DNA of 64,000 nt, from the NCBI GenBank assembly GCA_963662245.2, contig CAXXVQ010000009.1, forward strand, positions 186,001 through 250,000, in the 5' to 3' direction. The translations under genes and the position numbers were made by a program. Origin of the DNA: JAFGVL01 sp963662245. GTDB lineage: Bacteria > Bacteroidota > Bacteroidia > Bacteroidales > Paludibacteraceae. Below the pieces are notes generated by a model that was given only the letters and a program-made list of their open reading frames with translations, was not told the origin of the DNA and did not search any database. This document shows, piece after piece, positions 26,534 through 34,500 of this stretch; positions within the stretch are counted from its first letter, which is position 1, and every line of letters starts with the position of its first letter.

Positions 26534-27334
26534 ATGAAACAACTTTTAAAGATAGCAGATTCATACACTATTCTGCTTTCTTCTCAACACTCATATTTGA
26601 TGTCTTTGTATGATGCATTGGTGAGTTCCATTGAGAAAAAAGAAAGCAAAGTGTTTATTGATGAATTATTTGACCAAATGCTTGAGCAAGTAGAGGTTTA
26701 TTATGAGACTACAGAAATACTTGCTCAGATAACTCTTCATGATGATTATTTAGAGTTAATGGATTCAAAAAAAGAAATTCTTGAAGGTTTATCTAATCTC
26801 AAGGATGAAATCTATAAGAAGAATAAGACATATCTTAGAGAGAAGATTTATCTTGTTCAGAAAGAGTTATGTGAGCATTTAAATAAAATGCAAAAAACAT
26901 TAGATGTTATTAGTGATAAGCATCTTAAGGAAAAATTAATTTTACCTGAGGAAGATAAATTAGGTATTACTGTTATTGATTATCAGCATAACAAAATCAT
27001 GGAGCTTATTGAAAAGTTGATAAAGATGACTGAGGATAAATATGATAGAGAGCAGGTAAATGATTCGTTTACTAAGCTTATTCATAAAACAAAACAACAC
27101 TTTGCGTTTGAGGAGTTTTATTTTAAACAATATCACTATCCTAATTATGAGGAACATAAGCATGAACACAATGTTTTTATTAAAAATATGATTATCAATA
27201 AGAATAAGATTTATTCTGGTCTTTTTGCTATTAATGCTCATGATTATTTTATTCAAATAAAGAAAGATACTATTTCTCACATCGAAGTTCATGATACAAA
27301 GTATACAAGTTATATAATAGATAGGATTAAGTAA
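26534..27334 (+). CDS. Hemerythrin-like oxygen-binding protein
   Basis: 266 residues from ATG 26534. A GTG 12 bases earlier is open but too close to the predicted transcription start, and it lacks a ribosome site. The C-terminal half is a bacteriohemerythrin domain with the full di-iron ligand set: H152 (YQHN), H189 and E193 (QHFAFEE), H208 and H212 (EEHKHEH), H249 and D254 (HIEVHD). The N-terminal half (QHSYLMSLYDAL...) is helical and looks like a degenerate second copy that lacks these ligands. It would bind O2 reversibly in the cytoplasm, for storage, sensing or delivery. The next genes encode cytochrome bd oxidase, so delivery to that oxidase is a reasonable inference. Terminator at 27345. 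Confidence 0.85.
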   Translation: MKQLLKIADSYTILLSSQHSYLMSLYDALVSSIEKKESKVFIDELFDQMLEQVEVYYETTEILAQITLHDDYLELMDSKKEILEGLSNLKDEIYKKNKTYLREKIYLVQKELCEHLNKMQKTLDVISDKHLKEKLILPEEDKLGITVIDYQHNKIMELIEKLIKMTEDKYDREQVNDSFTKLIHKTKQHFAFEEFYFKQYHYPNYEEHKHEHNVFIKNMIINKNKIYSGLFAINAHDYFIQIKKDTISHIEVHDTKYTSYIIDRIK

Positions 27335-27344
27335 GGGATATATT

Positions 27345-27380
27345 AAAAAGAGGATGACAATTTTGCCATCCTCTTTTTTT
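27345..27380 (+). terminator. Rho-independent terminator after the hemerythrin gene
   Basis: Stem AAAAAGAGGATG / CATCCTCTTTTT with a 10-base loop and a T run. Confidence 0.9.
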
Positions 27381-27412
27381 GTCTTAGAAATTTTAAAAAT
27401 GAAAAAAAATGT

Positions 27413-27420
27413 TATCTTTG
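27413..27420 (+). promoter_or_regulatory. -7 element of the cydAB promoter
   Basis: TATCTTTG is a perfect TAnnTTTG match, with TTT but no TTG at the -33 position. The leader to cydA is about 90 bases. Confidence 0.55.
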
Positions 27421-27517
27421 AAACAATCAGACACTCAAATGCTTATTTGGTTGTTTGTAGAGCTTTGCTTGTCTTGAAAATCCTTCATTATTAATTTTTC
27501 ATTCTTAATTTAAAACT

Positions 27518-28843
27518 ATGGATGTAGAAATCTTATCTCGAATTCAGTTTGCATTAACGGTCTCGTTCCATTACATCTTTCCACCAATCAGTATTGGTTT
27601 AGGTCTGTTAATGGTAATTATGGAGGGTTTATATCTTAAAACCAAGAATCCTCAGTATGAAGTGTTAGCTAAGTTTTGGACCAAGATCTTTGCCATTACA
27701 TTTACCGTTGGAGTGGCTACCGGGGTGGTGATGGAATTTGAGTTTGGAACGAACTGGGCAAGCTATTCCCGTTTTGTGGGTGATATTTTTGGTAGTCCCT
27801 TGGCTATTGAGGGCTTATTTGCTTTTGCAATTGAAAGCACCTTCTTAGGAGTGTTAGTCTTTGGTTGGCAAAAAACAAAACCAAGGACACACTTTATAGC
27901 AACGATAGGAGTATGGTTGGGTTCTATGATGTCAGCCATTTGGATAGTGGTAGCTAATAGCTGGCAACAAACGCCTGCCGGTTTTCAAGTAGTGGGTGAA
28001 GGCTTAAAAGTCCGCGCTGAAATCACTGATTTTTGGGCAATGGTGTTTAACCCATCCAGTGTAGATAGAATAATCCATGTATGGCAAGGAGCTTTCTTGA
28101 CTGGAGCCTTTTTAGTGATGGCTGTACATGCATGGTATCTTTTAAAAAACCGTCATGTTGAGATTTCTAAGAAAGCATTTAAGATGTCATTATTGGTAGC
28201 TGTTGTAATCTCTTTATCACAATTAGTTTCAGGTCACAGTTCAGCAAATATTGTAGCAGAGCATCAGCCTGAAAAGTTAGCGGCAATGGAGGGACACTGG
28301 GATGCTGAAGCCCCTGCTGATATGTATCTGCTAGGTTGGGTAGACAAGGAAAATGAGAAAACCTATGGTATTGCTATTCCCGGTGGATTAAGTTTCTTAA
28401 CTGATTTTGATTTTAACACACCTGTTACAGGTTTACAAGCTTTCAAGTTAGAAGATAGACCGGGGCCTGTAAATCTGGTTTTCCAATTTTATCACATTAT
28501 GATAATCCTTGGAATGTTCTTTATTGGATTTACCTTACTACTATCTTTTCTTTGGTGGAGAGGAAAACTATTCAATAATAAATGGTTGTTATGGTTGACC
28601 GTATTTTCAGTTGGTCTTCCTCAGATAGCGAACCAAGTAGGCTGGTATGCTGCAGAGATTGGTCGTCAACCATGGATTGTATATAAATTACTTCGCACAT
28701 CTGATGCCTTATCTAAAGTAGTAAGAGCAGAGCATGTTATTTTCTCAATCGTCTTATTCTCAATCATCTATTTGCTTTTAGGGTCAATTTATTTGTACCT
28801 AGTTCGCAAGCGAATCTTAATTGGACCGGAAGAGCAGGAGTGA
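27518..28843 (+). CDS. cydA: Cytochrome bd ubiquinol oxidase subunit I
   Basis: Catalytic haem subunit of the bd-type quinol oxidase in the inner membrane. It reduces O2 to water with electrons from the quinone pool and works at low oxygen. The 441 residues have about nine membrane helices. HYIFPPISIGLG near the N-terminus carries the haem b595 His, and LAIEGLFAFAIESTFLGVLVFGW and GWYAAEIGRQPWIVY are family hallmarks. The quinol (Q) loop region is short, as in the short-Q-loop class. cydB follows after 83 bases, so the two form an operon. The adjacent hemerythrin gene supports a microaerobic role. Confidence 0.96.
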   Translation: MDVEILSRIQFALTVSFHYIFPPISIGLGLLMVIMEGLYLKTKNPQYEVLAKFWTKIFAITFTVGVATGVVMEFEFGTNWASYSRFVGDIFGSPLAIEGLFAFAIESTFLGVLVFGWQKTKPRTHFIATIGVWLGSMMSAIWIVVANSWQQTPAGFQVVGEGLKVRAEITDFWAMVFNPSSVDRIIHVWQGAFLTGAFLVMAVHAWYLLKNRHVEISKKAFKMSLLVAVVISLSQLVSGHSSANIVAEHQPEKLAAMEGHWDAEAPADMYLLGWVDKENEKTYGIAIPGGLSFLTDFDFNTPVTGLQAFKLEDRPGPVNLVFQFYHIMIILGMFFIGFTLLLSFLWWRGKLFNNKWLLWLTVFSVGLPQIANQVGWYAAEIGRQPWIVYKLLRTSDALSKVVRAEHVIFSIVLFSIIYLLLGSIYLYLVRKRILIGPEEQE

Positions 28844-28926
28844 GATCGTTAGAATGTGAGAAAGAGAGAAAAGAGTGAGAAGATGAATTTTTAATTCTTC
28901 ATTATTAATTATTAATTTAAAGATTT

Positions 28927-29949
28927 ATGTTTTTAACGATAGATTATCAAACATGGTGGCTGATTGCAACAGCGGTTTTATTGCTTGCATATGGAGTACT
29001 TGATGGATATGATTTAGGAGCTGGAGCTTGGCATCTTTTCCTAAAAAGCGAAGACGATAAACAACTGGCTATGAAAACCATTGCCCCCGTATGGGATGGA
29101 AACGAAGTTTTCCTTATAATTGGTGGAGGAGCCTTATTTGCCGGTTTTCCTGAAGTATACGCAACGCTGTTTTCGGCTATGTATGTGCCGTTTATGTTAT
29201 TCTTATTATTCTTGATAGCTCGTGGTGTTTCCATCGAGTTTAGGAATAAAGAAGAAAACAAGACCTGGCGTAAATCCTTTGATATAGCTTACGGAGTATC
29301 AAGTGCGGTGTTGCCAATTTTGTTAGGAGTTGTAGTTGCCAATGTTTTGCAAGGAATGCCACTGAACGAGCAATTTGAATTTACAGGCTCATGGTTGAGC
29401 TTTTTAAATCCGTATGCATTATTGGTCGGGTTGATGTCATTAGCCTTTGCAATGGTGCACGGAGCCTCATATCTAATGCTTAAAACGGAAGGTGAACTTC
29501 AAGATAAAATTCATGGATTGCAACGCAAGGCTTTTAAAGTTTTCGTGTTACTTTTTGCCGGAGTGGTAATTTGGTCTATTATGATTCTTAATCCGGCTCA
29601 TGAGCATAAAACTGCAATTTATGTCCTTTTGATAGTAATAGTTGCAGCTGTAGCAATTTTGGCTCAAGCAGTATATAAGAAATTGCCAAAGTGTAGTTTT
29701 ATTCGTAGCACGCTGGCTTTATTGTTGGCAGGAGTGTTGGCATTAGTGAAACTTTATCCGGTGATTATTCCTTCAACAGTTGACCCTGAGTTTAATTCAA
29801 TGACAATCTATAATGCGTGTGCTTCGCAAAAAACTTTTGAAGTTATGTTGATAGTTGCAGCTATTGGAGTTCCTTTGATGATTTGTTATGTGATATTTGC
29901 ATATCGCGTTTTCTGGGGAAAAGTAAAGAAAGAAGATGCGGGGTATTAG
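28927..29949 (+). CDS. cydB: Cytochrome bd ubiquinol oxidase subunit II
   Basis: Second, non-haem-dominated subunit of cytochrome bd. 340 residues with about eight to nine membrane helices. The start (WWLIATAVLLLAYGVLDGYDLGAGAWHLF) and WDGNEVFLIIGGGALFAGFPEVYATLFSAMY are typical CydB motifs. It directly follows cydA in the same orientation. No CydX-like small peptide was recognised after it. A terminator lies 43 bases downstream. Confidence 0.96.
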   Translation: MFLTIDYQTWWLIATAVLLLAYGVLDGYDLGAGAWHLFLKSEDDKQLAMKTIAPVWDGNEVFLIIGGGALFAGFPEVYATLFSAMYVPFMLFLLFLIARGVSIEFRNKEENKTWRKSFDIAYGVSSAVLPILLGVVVANVLQGMPLNEQFEFTGSWLSFLNPYALLVGLMSLAFAMVHGASYLMLKTEGELQDKIHGLQRKAFKVFVLLFAGVVIWSIMILNPAHEHKTAIYVLLIVIVAAVAILAQAVYKKLPKCSFIRSTLALLLAGVLALVKLYPVIIPSTVDPEFNSMTIYNACASQKTFEVMLIVAAIGVPLMICYVIFAYRVFWGKVKKEDAGY

Positions 29950-29992
29950 TTAATAATGAAGAATTAAGAATGTATCGTCTCGATAGCATAGT

Positions 29993-30022
29993 GAGCGGAT
30001 GACTTTGTTATCCGCTCTTTTT
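29993..30022 (+). terminator. Rho-independent terminator after cydAB
   Basis: GAGCGGAT / ATCCGCTC stem with a 9-base loop and TTTTT. Confidence 0.85.
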
Positions 30023-30059
30023 GTTTTTCAAACTTCTCCTATTCTTTCAGGTATTATGG

Positions 30060-30230
30060 CTAAAAAGGTGCGTAGCACCGCTCTCTGTGTAGAGAAATGA
30101 TGAATGGGAAAGCAAAGCTGCATAGCAGCGCTCTATTATAATTTGAATTTATAGCACGGTGCTCTGCACCTCAGGTTTTGTTTGTAGTTCTATAAGCTAC
30201 AAAGAGGACGCTGCTCTGCAGCTAAAGAAA
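30060..30230. repeat. Cluster of palindromic repeats related to those in the MITE-like element
   Basis: Four hairpin-forming units (around 30066, 30117, 30152 and 30208), for example TAGCACGGTGCTCTGCACCT and GACGCTGCTCTGCAGCTAAA. They match palindromes inside the 25199-25454 element: AGCACGGTGC... near 25257 and ACGCTGCT.TGCAGCTAAAG near 25311. This is a dispersed REP-like family; no coding sequence lies here. Confidence 0.65.
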
Positions 30231-30269
30231 TTTGAAATCGCGATAAGTTAGACTTGAGTTTTTGTTTCA

Positions 30270-30332
30270 TTGCCGTCGGTTTTAACCGATGGATTATAGT
30301 ATGTAATGAGATTAAATGGACTTTAGTCCAAA
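30270..30332. repeat. REP-like palindromes of the CCGTCGGTTTTAACCGATGG type
   Basis: CCGTCGGTTTTAACCGATGG (ends at 30292) and the perfect palindrome TGGACTTTAGTCCA (30317-30330). From general familiarity, this pair recurs in Bacteroidota genomes, often near REP-associated tyrosine transposases. No such transposase is in this window. Confidence 0.55.
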
Positions 30333-30387
30333 TTTTTTAGACCTCCCCCAGTCTCCTCCTCATGTTTAATCTTTATACGCATTTTTT

Positions 30388-30531
30388 CCACCCCCAAGCC
30401 CCTAAAGGGGGCTTTGTTGTTTTGAATACATTGTTATTTGTAATTTTATGCTCCCGTTATAAATATCAAAATACAACCAAAAACACTAAGGCTTGGATTA
30501 ACCAAAGCCCCCTTTAGGTGGTTGGGGGTGG
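30388..30531. repeat. Long inverted repeat, CCACCCCCAAGCCCC...
   Basis: About 29 bases at 30388-30416 (CCACCCCCAAGCCCCTAAAG...) have a near reverse-complement copy at 30502-30531. Each arm also contains its own CCCCTAAAGGGG-type palindrome. A third, degenerate relative lies at about 30669-30724. The gene-free strip between the cydAB terminator and lrgB (30023-30734) therefore consists mainly of repeats. Confidence 0.65.
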
Positions 30532-30734
30532 AATTCTACGAAAATTACTTATTGTTTTTATTTGTGTATAAAGATAAGTCCATAAGGAGGGGGAGAATTA
30601 CCTATTCTTTAGCCTACTCTAATCTGGGGAGGTCATATTTTCTTGTTTCTTAATCTTTTGAGTATTATCAAAGTCCCCTTTAGGGGAACCGAAGGTCATG
30701 ACCAACGGGAATAATTAGGGGTGGATGTTTATCT

Positions 30735-31445
30735 TTAAAACAACATCTCCGCAAAAGGAATCAACAAAGCCGTCATAACTCCCATGATACCGATAGCGAG
30801 TCCGCTTATTGCACCTTCAATTGCACCCATTTCCATTGCACGGGCTGTGCCTAATGCGTGTGAAGCTGAACCCATAGCTAACCCTTGAGCAACTTTACTT
30901 TTTACCCCAATTTTTCTTAAAACAACCGGACCTACCAGTCCGCCAAAAATTCCACAGATAGCGACAAAAGCTGCAGCTAAGGCAGGAACGCCGCCATGCT
31001 CACCGGCTAAGCTCATTGCAATTGGTGTTGTTACTGACTTTGGTGCTATAGATGCTACAAGCATATGGTCGGCTCCCAATAATTTGGCAATTCCTACCAC
31101 CGAGCCTATTCCTACCAAACTTCCTACAAAGACTGCTGTAAGGATAGAAGTCACATTCCCTTTAATATGCTCGATTTGATCGTATAATACATAACCAAGA
31201 GCAACCACACTTGGTCCCAACATAAAGTTTAAGATACGCGTTTTTTCGTAGAAGGTTTGGTAATCAATATCGGTGATTTTTAAAAACGGAATTATAATAA
31301 CAATGGAAATTATCAGTGGTTGAATCAGACTGATTTTTGTCTTTTTATAAAGATAAACACCCAACAAAAAGCTTCCCATGCTAAGGGCTAATAAGAATGC
31401 TTCTGTTGTGATAAACGGGCGGATGCTTTCAATGAAATTATTCAT
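30735..31445 (-). CDS. lrgB: LrgB-family membrane protein
   Basis: CidB/LrgB family, an inner-membrane partner of LrgA linked to murein hydrolase control and export of small organic acids. 236 residues from ATG 31445, preceded by a strong AAGGAGG. The ORF extends 63 bases further, but into lrgA and without support. Typical motifs are KSVTTPIAMSLAGEHGGVPALAA and GSASHALGTARAMEMG. It overlaps the end of lrgA by 8 bases, so the two are translationally coupled. No terminator is obvious after it. Confidence 0.9.
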   Translation of the reverse strand: MNNFIESIRPFITTEAFLLALSMGSFLLGVYLYKKTKISLIQPLIISIVIIIPFLKITDIDYQTFYEKTRILNFMLGPSVVALGYVLYDQIEHIKGNVTSILTAVFVGSLVGIGSVVGIAKLLGADHMLVASIAPKSVTTPIAMSLAGEHGGVPALAAAFVAICGIFGGLVGPVVLRKIGVKSKVAQGLAMGSASHALGTARAMEMGAIEGAISGLAIGIMGVMTALLIPFAEMLF

Positions 31446-31800
31446 TTTCACCTCCTTTTTTTTCACTGCGTTTTGACAATTGCTCTTGTGTAATGGCCAC
31501 AGTTGCAATTACTAAGATGGTGCTAACAGTGATTGCTCCGACAATTGCTATAAAGTTTTGTGCTACTAGCGTTCCGTAAGTCATTAGTCCAACCCCAGCA
31601 GGTACAAAAAAAACTGCCATATTTTTTGTGATTACTGTGGCGGCATCTTTTACATAACTTGGGTTAAGTATTTTGAAAAGTAAACTAAGGAAAAGTAAGA
31701 TCATTCCAATCACACTTCCCGGCATAAAACCACCGATAAAATGGCTGACTAATTCCCCAAGAAAGTAGTACAACAGTATAAAAAATAGGCCTTTAATCAT
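31438..31800 (-). CDS. lrgA: LrgA/CidA-family membrane protein
   Basis: Holin-like small membrane protein of 120 residues and about four membrane helices, the usual size for CidA/LrgA. GELVSHFIGGFMPGSVIGMILLF and FFVPAGVGLMTYG are family signatures. Start chosen at ATG 31800 (MIKGLFFILLYYF), because a longer upstream reading runs through a terminator hairpin and a -7 promoter element. On the minus strand TAACTTTG (plus coordinates 31818-31825) gives a short leader. It forms an operon with lrgB. Confidence 0.9.
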   Translation of the reverse strand: MIKGLFFILLYYFLGELVSHFIGGFMPGSVIGMILLFLSLLFKILNPSYVKDAATVITKNMAVFFVPAGVGLMTYGTLVAQNFIAIVGAITVSTILVIATVAITQEQLSKRSEKKGGENE

Positions 31801-31817
31801 CTCTAAATATTTGAATA

Positions 31818-31825
31818 CAAAGTTA
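31818..31825 (-). promoter_or_regulatory. -7 element of the lrgAB promoter
   Basis: TAACTTTG read on the minus strand, 17 bases before the lrgA ATG. The possible -33 TTGG is 21 bases upstream, slightly far. Confidence 0.5.
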
Positions 31826-31834
31826 TATGAAAAA

Positions 31835-31874
31835 AATAAGCCTTTACCAATAATATTTGGCAAAGGCTTATTAA
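31835..31874 (-). terminator. Rho-independent terminator between the membrane protein gene and lrgA
   Basis: On the minus strand AATAAGCCTTTGCCAA pairs with TTGGTAAAGGCTTATT, then TTTTTT. It separates the porin and membrane protein transcript from lrgAB. Confidence 0.9.
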
Positions 31875-31892
31875 TAGCGAAAGAAACAGTGT

Positions 31893-33014
31893 TTAACTTC
31901 TGTATTTTATAAAACGAGCACTTACGAAAACATAGAATGCGATAGCTAGTGATAAACTGGCTATAATAACTCCTTGAATAATTGAGCTTGGGACAAATGC
32001 TTTGTACAAGAATGCTCCTAAAACGGCGTACCCAACAAATGGACAGATAAACGCCCAAAGAGTCACATAATACTCTTTTTTAAAGAAGTCTTTCTTAAAG
32101 TAATTCTTAAGCATTGTAAGTCCAAATGCAAAATACCAAGTTTGGAATGCAAATGGGACTAATATTGCTAGCGTAAAGAACCAATCTAAGTGGAATTCAA
32201 AATGTTTCTCCATGTAGTGTCCCATGCGGAATACTGAAATTGCATATATGGTTGTAATAGGAATTACAATTAGAAAACTCGGTAAAAATTGTCTTTCCGG
32301 TAAGCCTTTCATTTCGAAGTGGCTTTTGAAAATAGAGAATAATTTTACCAAGAATAGGAAGAATCCCATTACCCCCGATGTAGTTGACATAAATGCTGCG
32401 ATATGAGCAATTTCCGGTGCTTTTGCCAAGGCAGCAATCCCTGTTCCGGCTACCGTTACCATTCCTAATGCGAACGGGTGAAGTAACCACCCGAAGCTGA
32501 TTTTATCCACATCAAATTCCTTTTCAAAGGCTGTTTTTAACAGCTTTATTTCGGTTGACATTAATGCCAACCATAATATTCCCCATGCAATAAGTGCAGG
32601 TAGCATTAGTGCTTGGAAATTATTATAAAACAAAGGAGTAAAGAATCGAATAACTCCGATGAATACATTGAAAGTCATTGCAATACTTGTAAATAGAGCT
32701 AAAATACTTGTGTTTCTTTGCGGGTCACCAATGTATTCTTTGTAGTCGGTTGATTTTTTCCACTTGAAGAAATCAGCTAGAAACTTAAATGTTAGAGCAA
32801 AATGTAATAGTCCAAAAATTACCATCACAGCCATCATCACACCAAATATTGCCGTGTTTCCTGTTTTTCCCCCAATTTCTAATAGCTGAGGTAGCGTGAC
32901 CAAACCTTTTGGATGTTCAAGAATGTACTGAAAGTATACGAACGGTCCAACTGCAATCCCTCCGGCACCTAGTGACGCAAGAAATACTAAAGGATTAAAA
33001 CTTTTTTTCATCAT
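31893..33014 (-). CDS. Polytopic inner-membrane protein (possibly TsoY/TDT-like)
   Basis: 373 residues with about ten hydrophobic helices and no catalytic motif I can name. The helix pattern and segments such as FGWLLHPFALGMVTVAGTGIAALAKAPEIAHIAA fit a transporter or membrane-enzyme fold and resemble what I recall of the TsoY family, which in some organisms is a selenoprotein. No in-frame UGA is present here. It lies 23 bases downstream of the porin gene on the same strand, so the two are probably one transcript moving a solute across both membranes. The divergent MarR gene may control them. Start at ATG 33014, with a second ATG one codon later. Confidence 0.65.
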   Translation of the reverse strand: MMKKSFNPLVFLASLGAGGIAVGPFVYFQYILEHPKGLVTLPQLLEIGGKTGNTAIFGVMMAVMVIFGLLHFALTFKFLADFFKWKKSTDYKEYIGDPQRNTSILALFTSIAMTFNVFIGVIRFFTPLFYNNFQALMLPALIAWGILWLALMSTEIKLLKTAFEKEFDVDKISFGWLLHPFALGMVTVAGTGIAALAKAPEIAHIAAFMSTTSGVMGFFLFLVKLFSIFKSHFEMKGLPERQFLPSFLIVIPITTIYAISVFRMGHYMEKHFEFHLDWFFTLAILVPFAFQTWYFAFGLTMLKNYFKKDFFKKEYYVTLWAFICPFVGYAVLGAFLYKAFVPSSIIQGVIIASLSLAIAFYVFVSARFIKYRS

Positions 33015-33037
33015 TATTTTATTTTAGTTGTTATTTT

Positions 33038-34348
33038 TTAGTTTTTGTTTGAGTTAAATAGCTCCGGTGTGAATTGTAAGCTAATCCATCCAAATAGGTT
33101 TGTCCCCATATCATCAGGATTCATTTTTTTAATCTCATATAATTCATCAGTTGGATTTAGATAAGAAACACCAAGCGCAAATTTCACATCCGAGTTTAAA
33201 TTATAGTTGTAAGATGCATCAAGTTCCCATCCTAAATATTTATCCATTGCTACAAAGTTTGTAGTTGTGCTTGTAGAAGCTGCATAGTCATTAGATAGCA
33301 TGAATGTGTGCAAGTCTGCCTTAACGCTGCTCTTTTTATTTGCTTTATATACAACGCTTGCATTGATGTCTTGTAAGCCCCCTTTATCCCAAGGTTTACC
33401 CATCATTAGAAACTGGTTCATGCTTCCGTTGTATTTGTAACGAGCGCCATATAGGATGTCAAAAGTGTGATCAGTTTTTGTGTAATCAGCATCTGTATTT
33501 GACGCATCTTCACCTGAGAAGAAGTCATATCCAGCTCCAATTGTAAGCTTTTGTGTAGCCGGATATTTTACCGATGCCGTTACGAAGTATGCTGAAACAT
33601 CCATTCCTGTTGCGTTTTCTCCGGTTTGGTAGTATCCTTCCAAATGTGTTTTAAGTTTCCCCAATGAGGTGTTATAGTTTATCCCCATGGTGTACATTTG
33701 GTGAATGTTATTAGCCTCATTCGCATCGTTCATTCCACTGGCAAGGATTAATGCTGAGATATTTGATTTTTTAGAAAGCTCATTTTTTGCATACACAAAG
33801 TTTAAAGTTTGAATCCTGTTTTTGTCTGATGGGAATTCAAGGTCAAATTGATTTTCAGCTGTGTTATTCAAGCTTAATCCCAAATCAAATTGCCAGTTTC
33901 CTTTTAAGTATGATAGCAAGGCTGCATCATAAAATAATCCTGCTTGCGCCCAGTCTCGGCCCGATAATAGACGCTGTTCATCATATGCAAATTCTTGACG
34001 CCCAACTTTAATGAATGCACTATCCGTAAAATTGTATTTCATCCATGCTTCTGATGCCATTAAGCTACCACTATCTCCAAAAGCTCCAGTTGCTGAGTAG
34101 ATATCATCTTCACCCCACACCCTTACATCCTGAATGCCAAACTTCATAGAGATTTTTTCCTTAGCAAAAGAAAAATTGATTCTGCTTCGTTGGCTTACAA
34201 AACTTGCTGCCGTGCTGTTTTCTAGTGCAGGTGTGATGTAACCGTTTCTCACTTCACCTCTCGTTCTGAAATTTGCATCTACTTTAAATTGAGCAAAAGC
34301 CCCTGTCATGATTAACAGACCAAGTGCAGAAAAAACTAATTTTCTCAT
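33038..34348 (-). CDS. Outer-membrane porin (alginate-export-like)
   Basis: 436 residues with an N-terminal signal peptide (about 1-19, ending GAFA). The rest is a long series of amphipathic beta strands ending in the aromatic-rich LFGWISLQFTPELFN. VGRQEFAYDEQRLLSGRDWAQAG resembles the conserved segment of alginate-export/OprD-like porins. The specific solute is unknown. It heads a two-gene transcript with the membrane protein downstream and faces the marR gene across a region with a perfect palindrome. Confidence 0.75.
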   Translation of the reverse strand: MRKLVFSALGLLIMTGAFAQFKVDANFRTRGEVRNGYITPALENSTAASFVSQRSRINFSFAKEKISMKFGIQDVRVWGEDDIYSATGAFGDSGSLMASEAWMKYNFTDSAFIKVGRQEFAYDEQRLLSGRDWAQAGLFYDAALLSYLKGNWQFDLGLSLNNTAENQFDLEFPSDKNRIQTLNFVYAKNELSKKSNISALILASGMNDANEANNIHQMYTMGINYNTSLGKLKTHLEGYYQTGENATGMDVSAYFVTASVKYPATQKLTIGAGYDFFSGEDASNTDADYTKTDHTFDILYGARYKYNGSMNQFLMMGKPWDKGGLQDINASVVYKANKKSSVKADLHTFMLSNDYAASTSTTTNFVAMDKYLGWELDASYNYNLNSDVKFALGVSYLNPTDELYEIKKMNPDDMGTNLFGWISLQFTPELFNSNKN

Positions 34349-34396
34349 AATCTTTAATAATTAAGTTTTATATTTGATTGTTTTTATAAACAAAGT

Positions 34397-34418
34397 TTGA
34401 CATTGTCAATATTTGACA
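34397..34418. promoter_or_regulatory. Candidate MarR operator
   Basis: Perfect palindrome TTGACA-T-TGTCAA (34397-34409) with a third TTGACA half-site at 34413-34418. It lies between the divergent porin and marR starts, near the likely porin promoter (AAACTTTG on the minus strand). Placement and symmetry fit autoregulation by the neighbouring MarR protein. Confidence 0.55.
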
Positions 34419-34442
34419 GATGCAAATATATGGCGTTTTTCT

Positions 34443-34450
34443 TAGCTTTG
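34443..34450 (+). promoter_or_regulatory. -7 element of the marR promoter
   Basis: TAGCTTTG matches TAnnTTTG, with a leader of about 45 bases to ATG 34501. No TTG lies at the ideal -33 distance. Confidence 0.45.
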
Positions 34451-34500
34451 TATCCAAAGGCTTAGAAAAAATGTTAAAAAACATATATTAAATTTATAAT

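Noticed and set aside
31801..32058. Longer start for lrgA
   Set aside because: The extension crosses a strong terminator and the -7 promoter element and overlaps the upstream gene in another frame.
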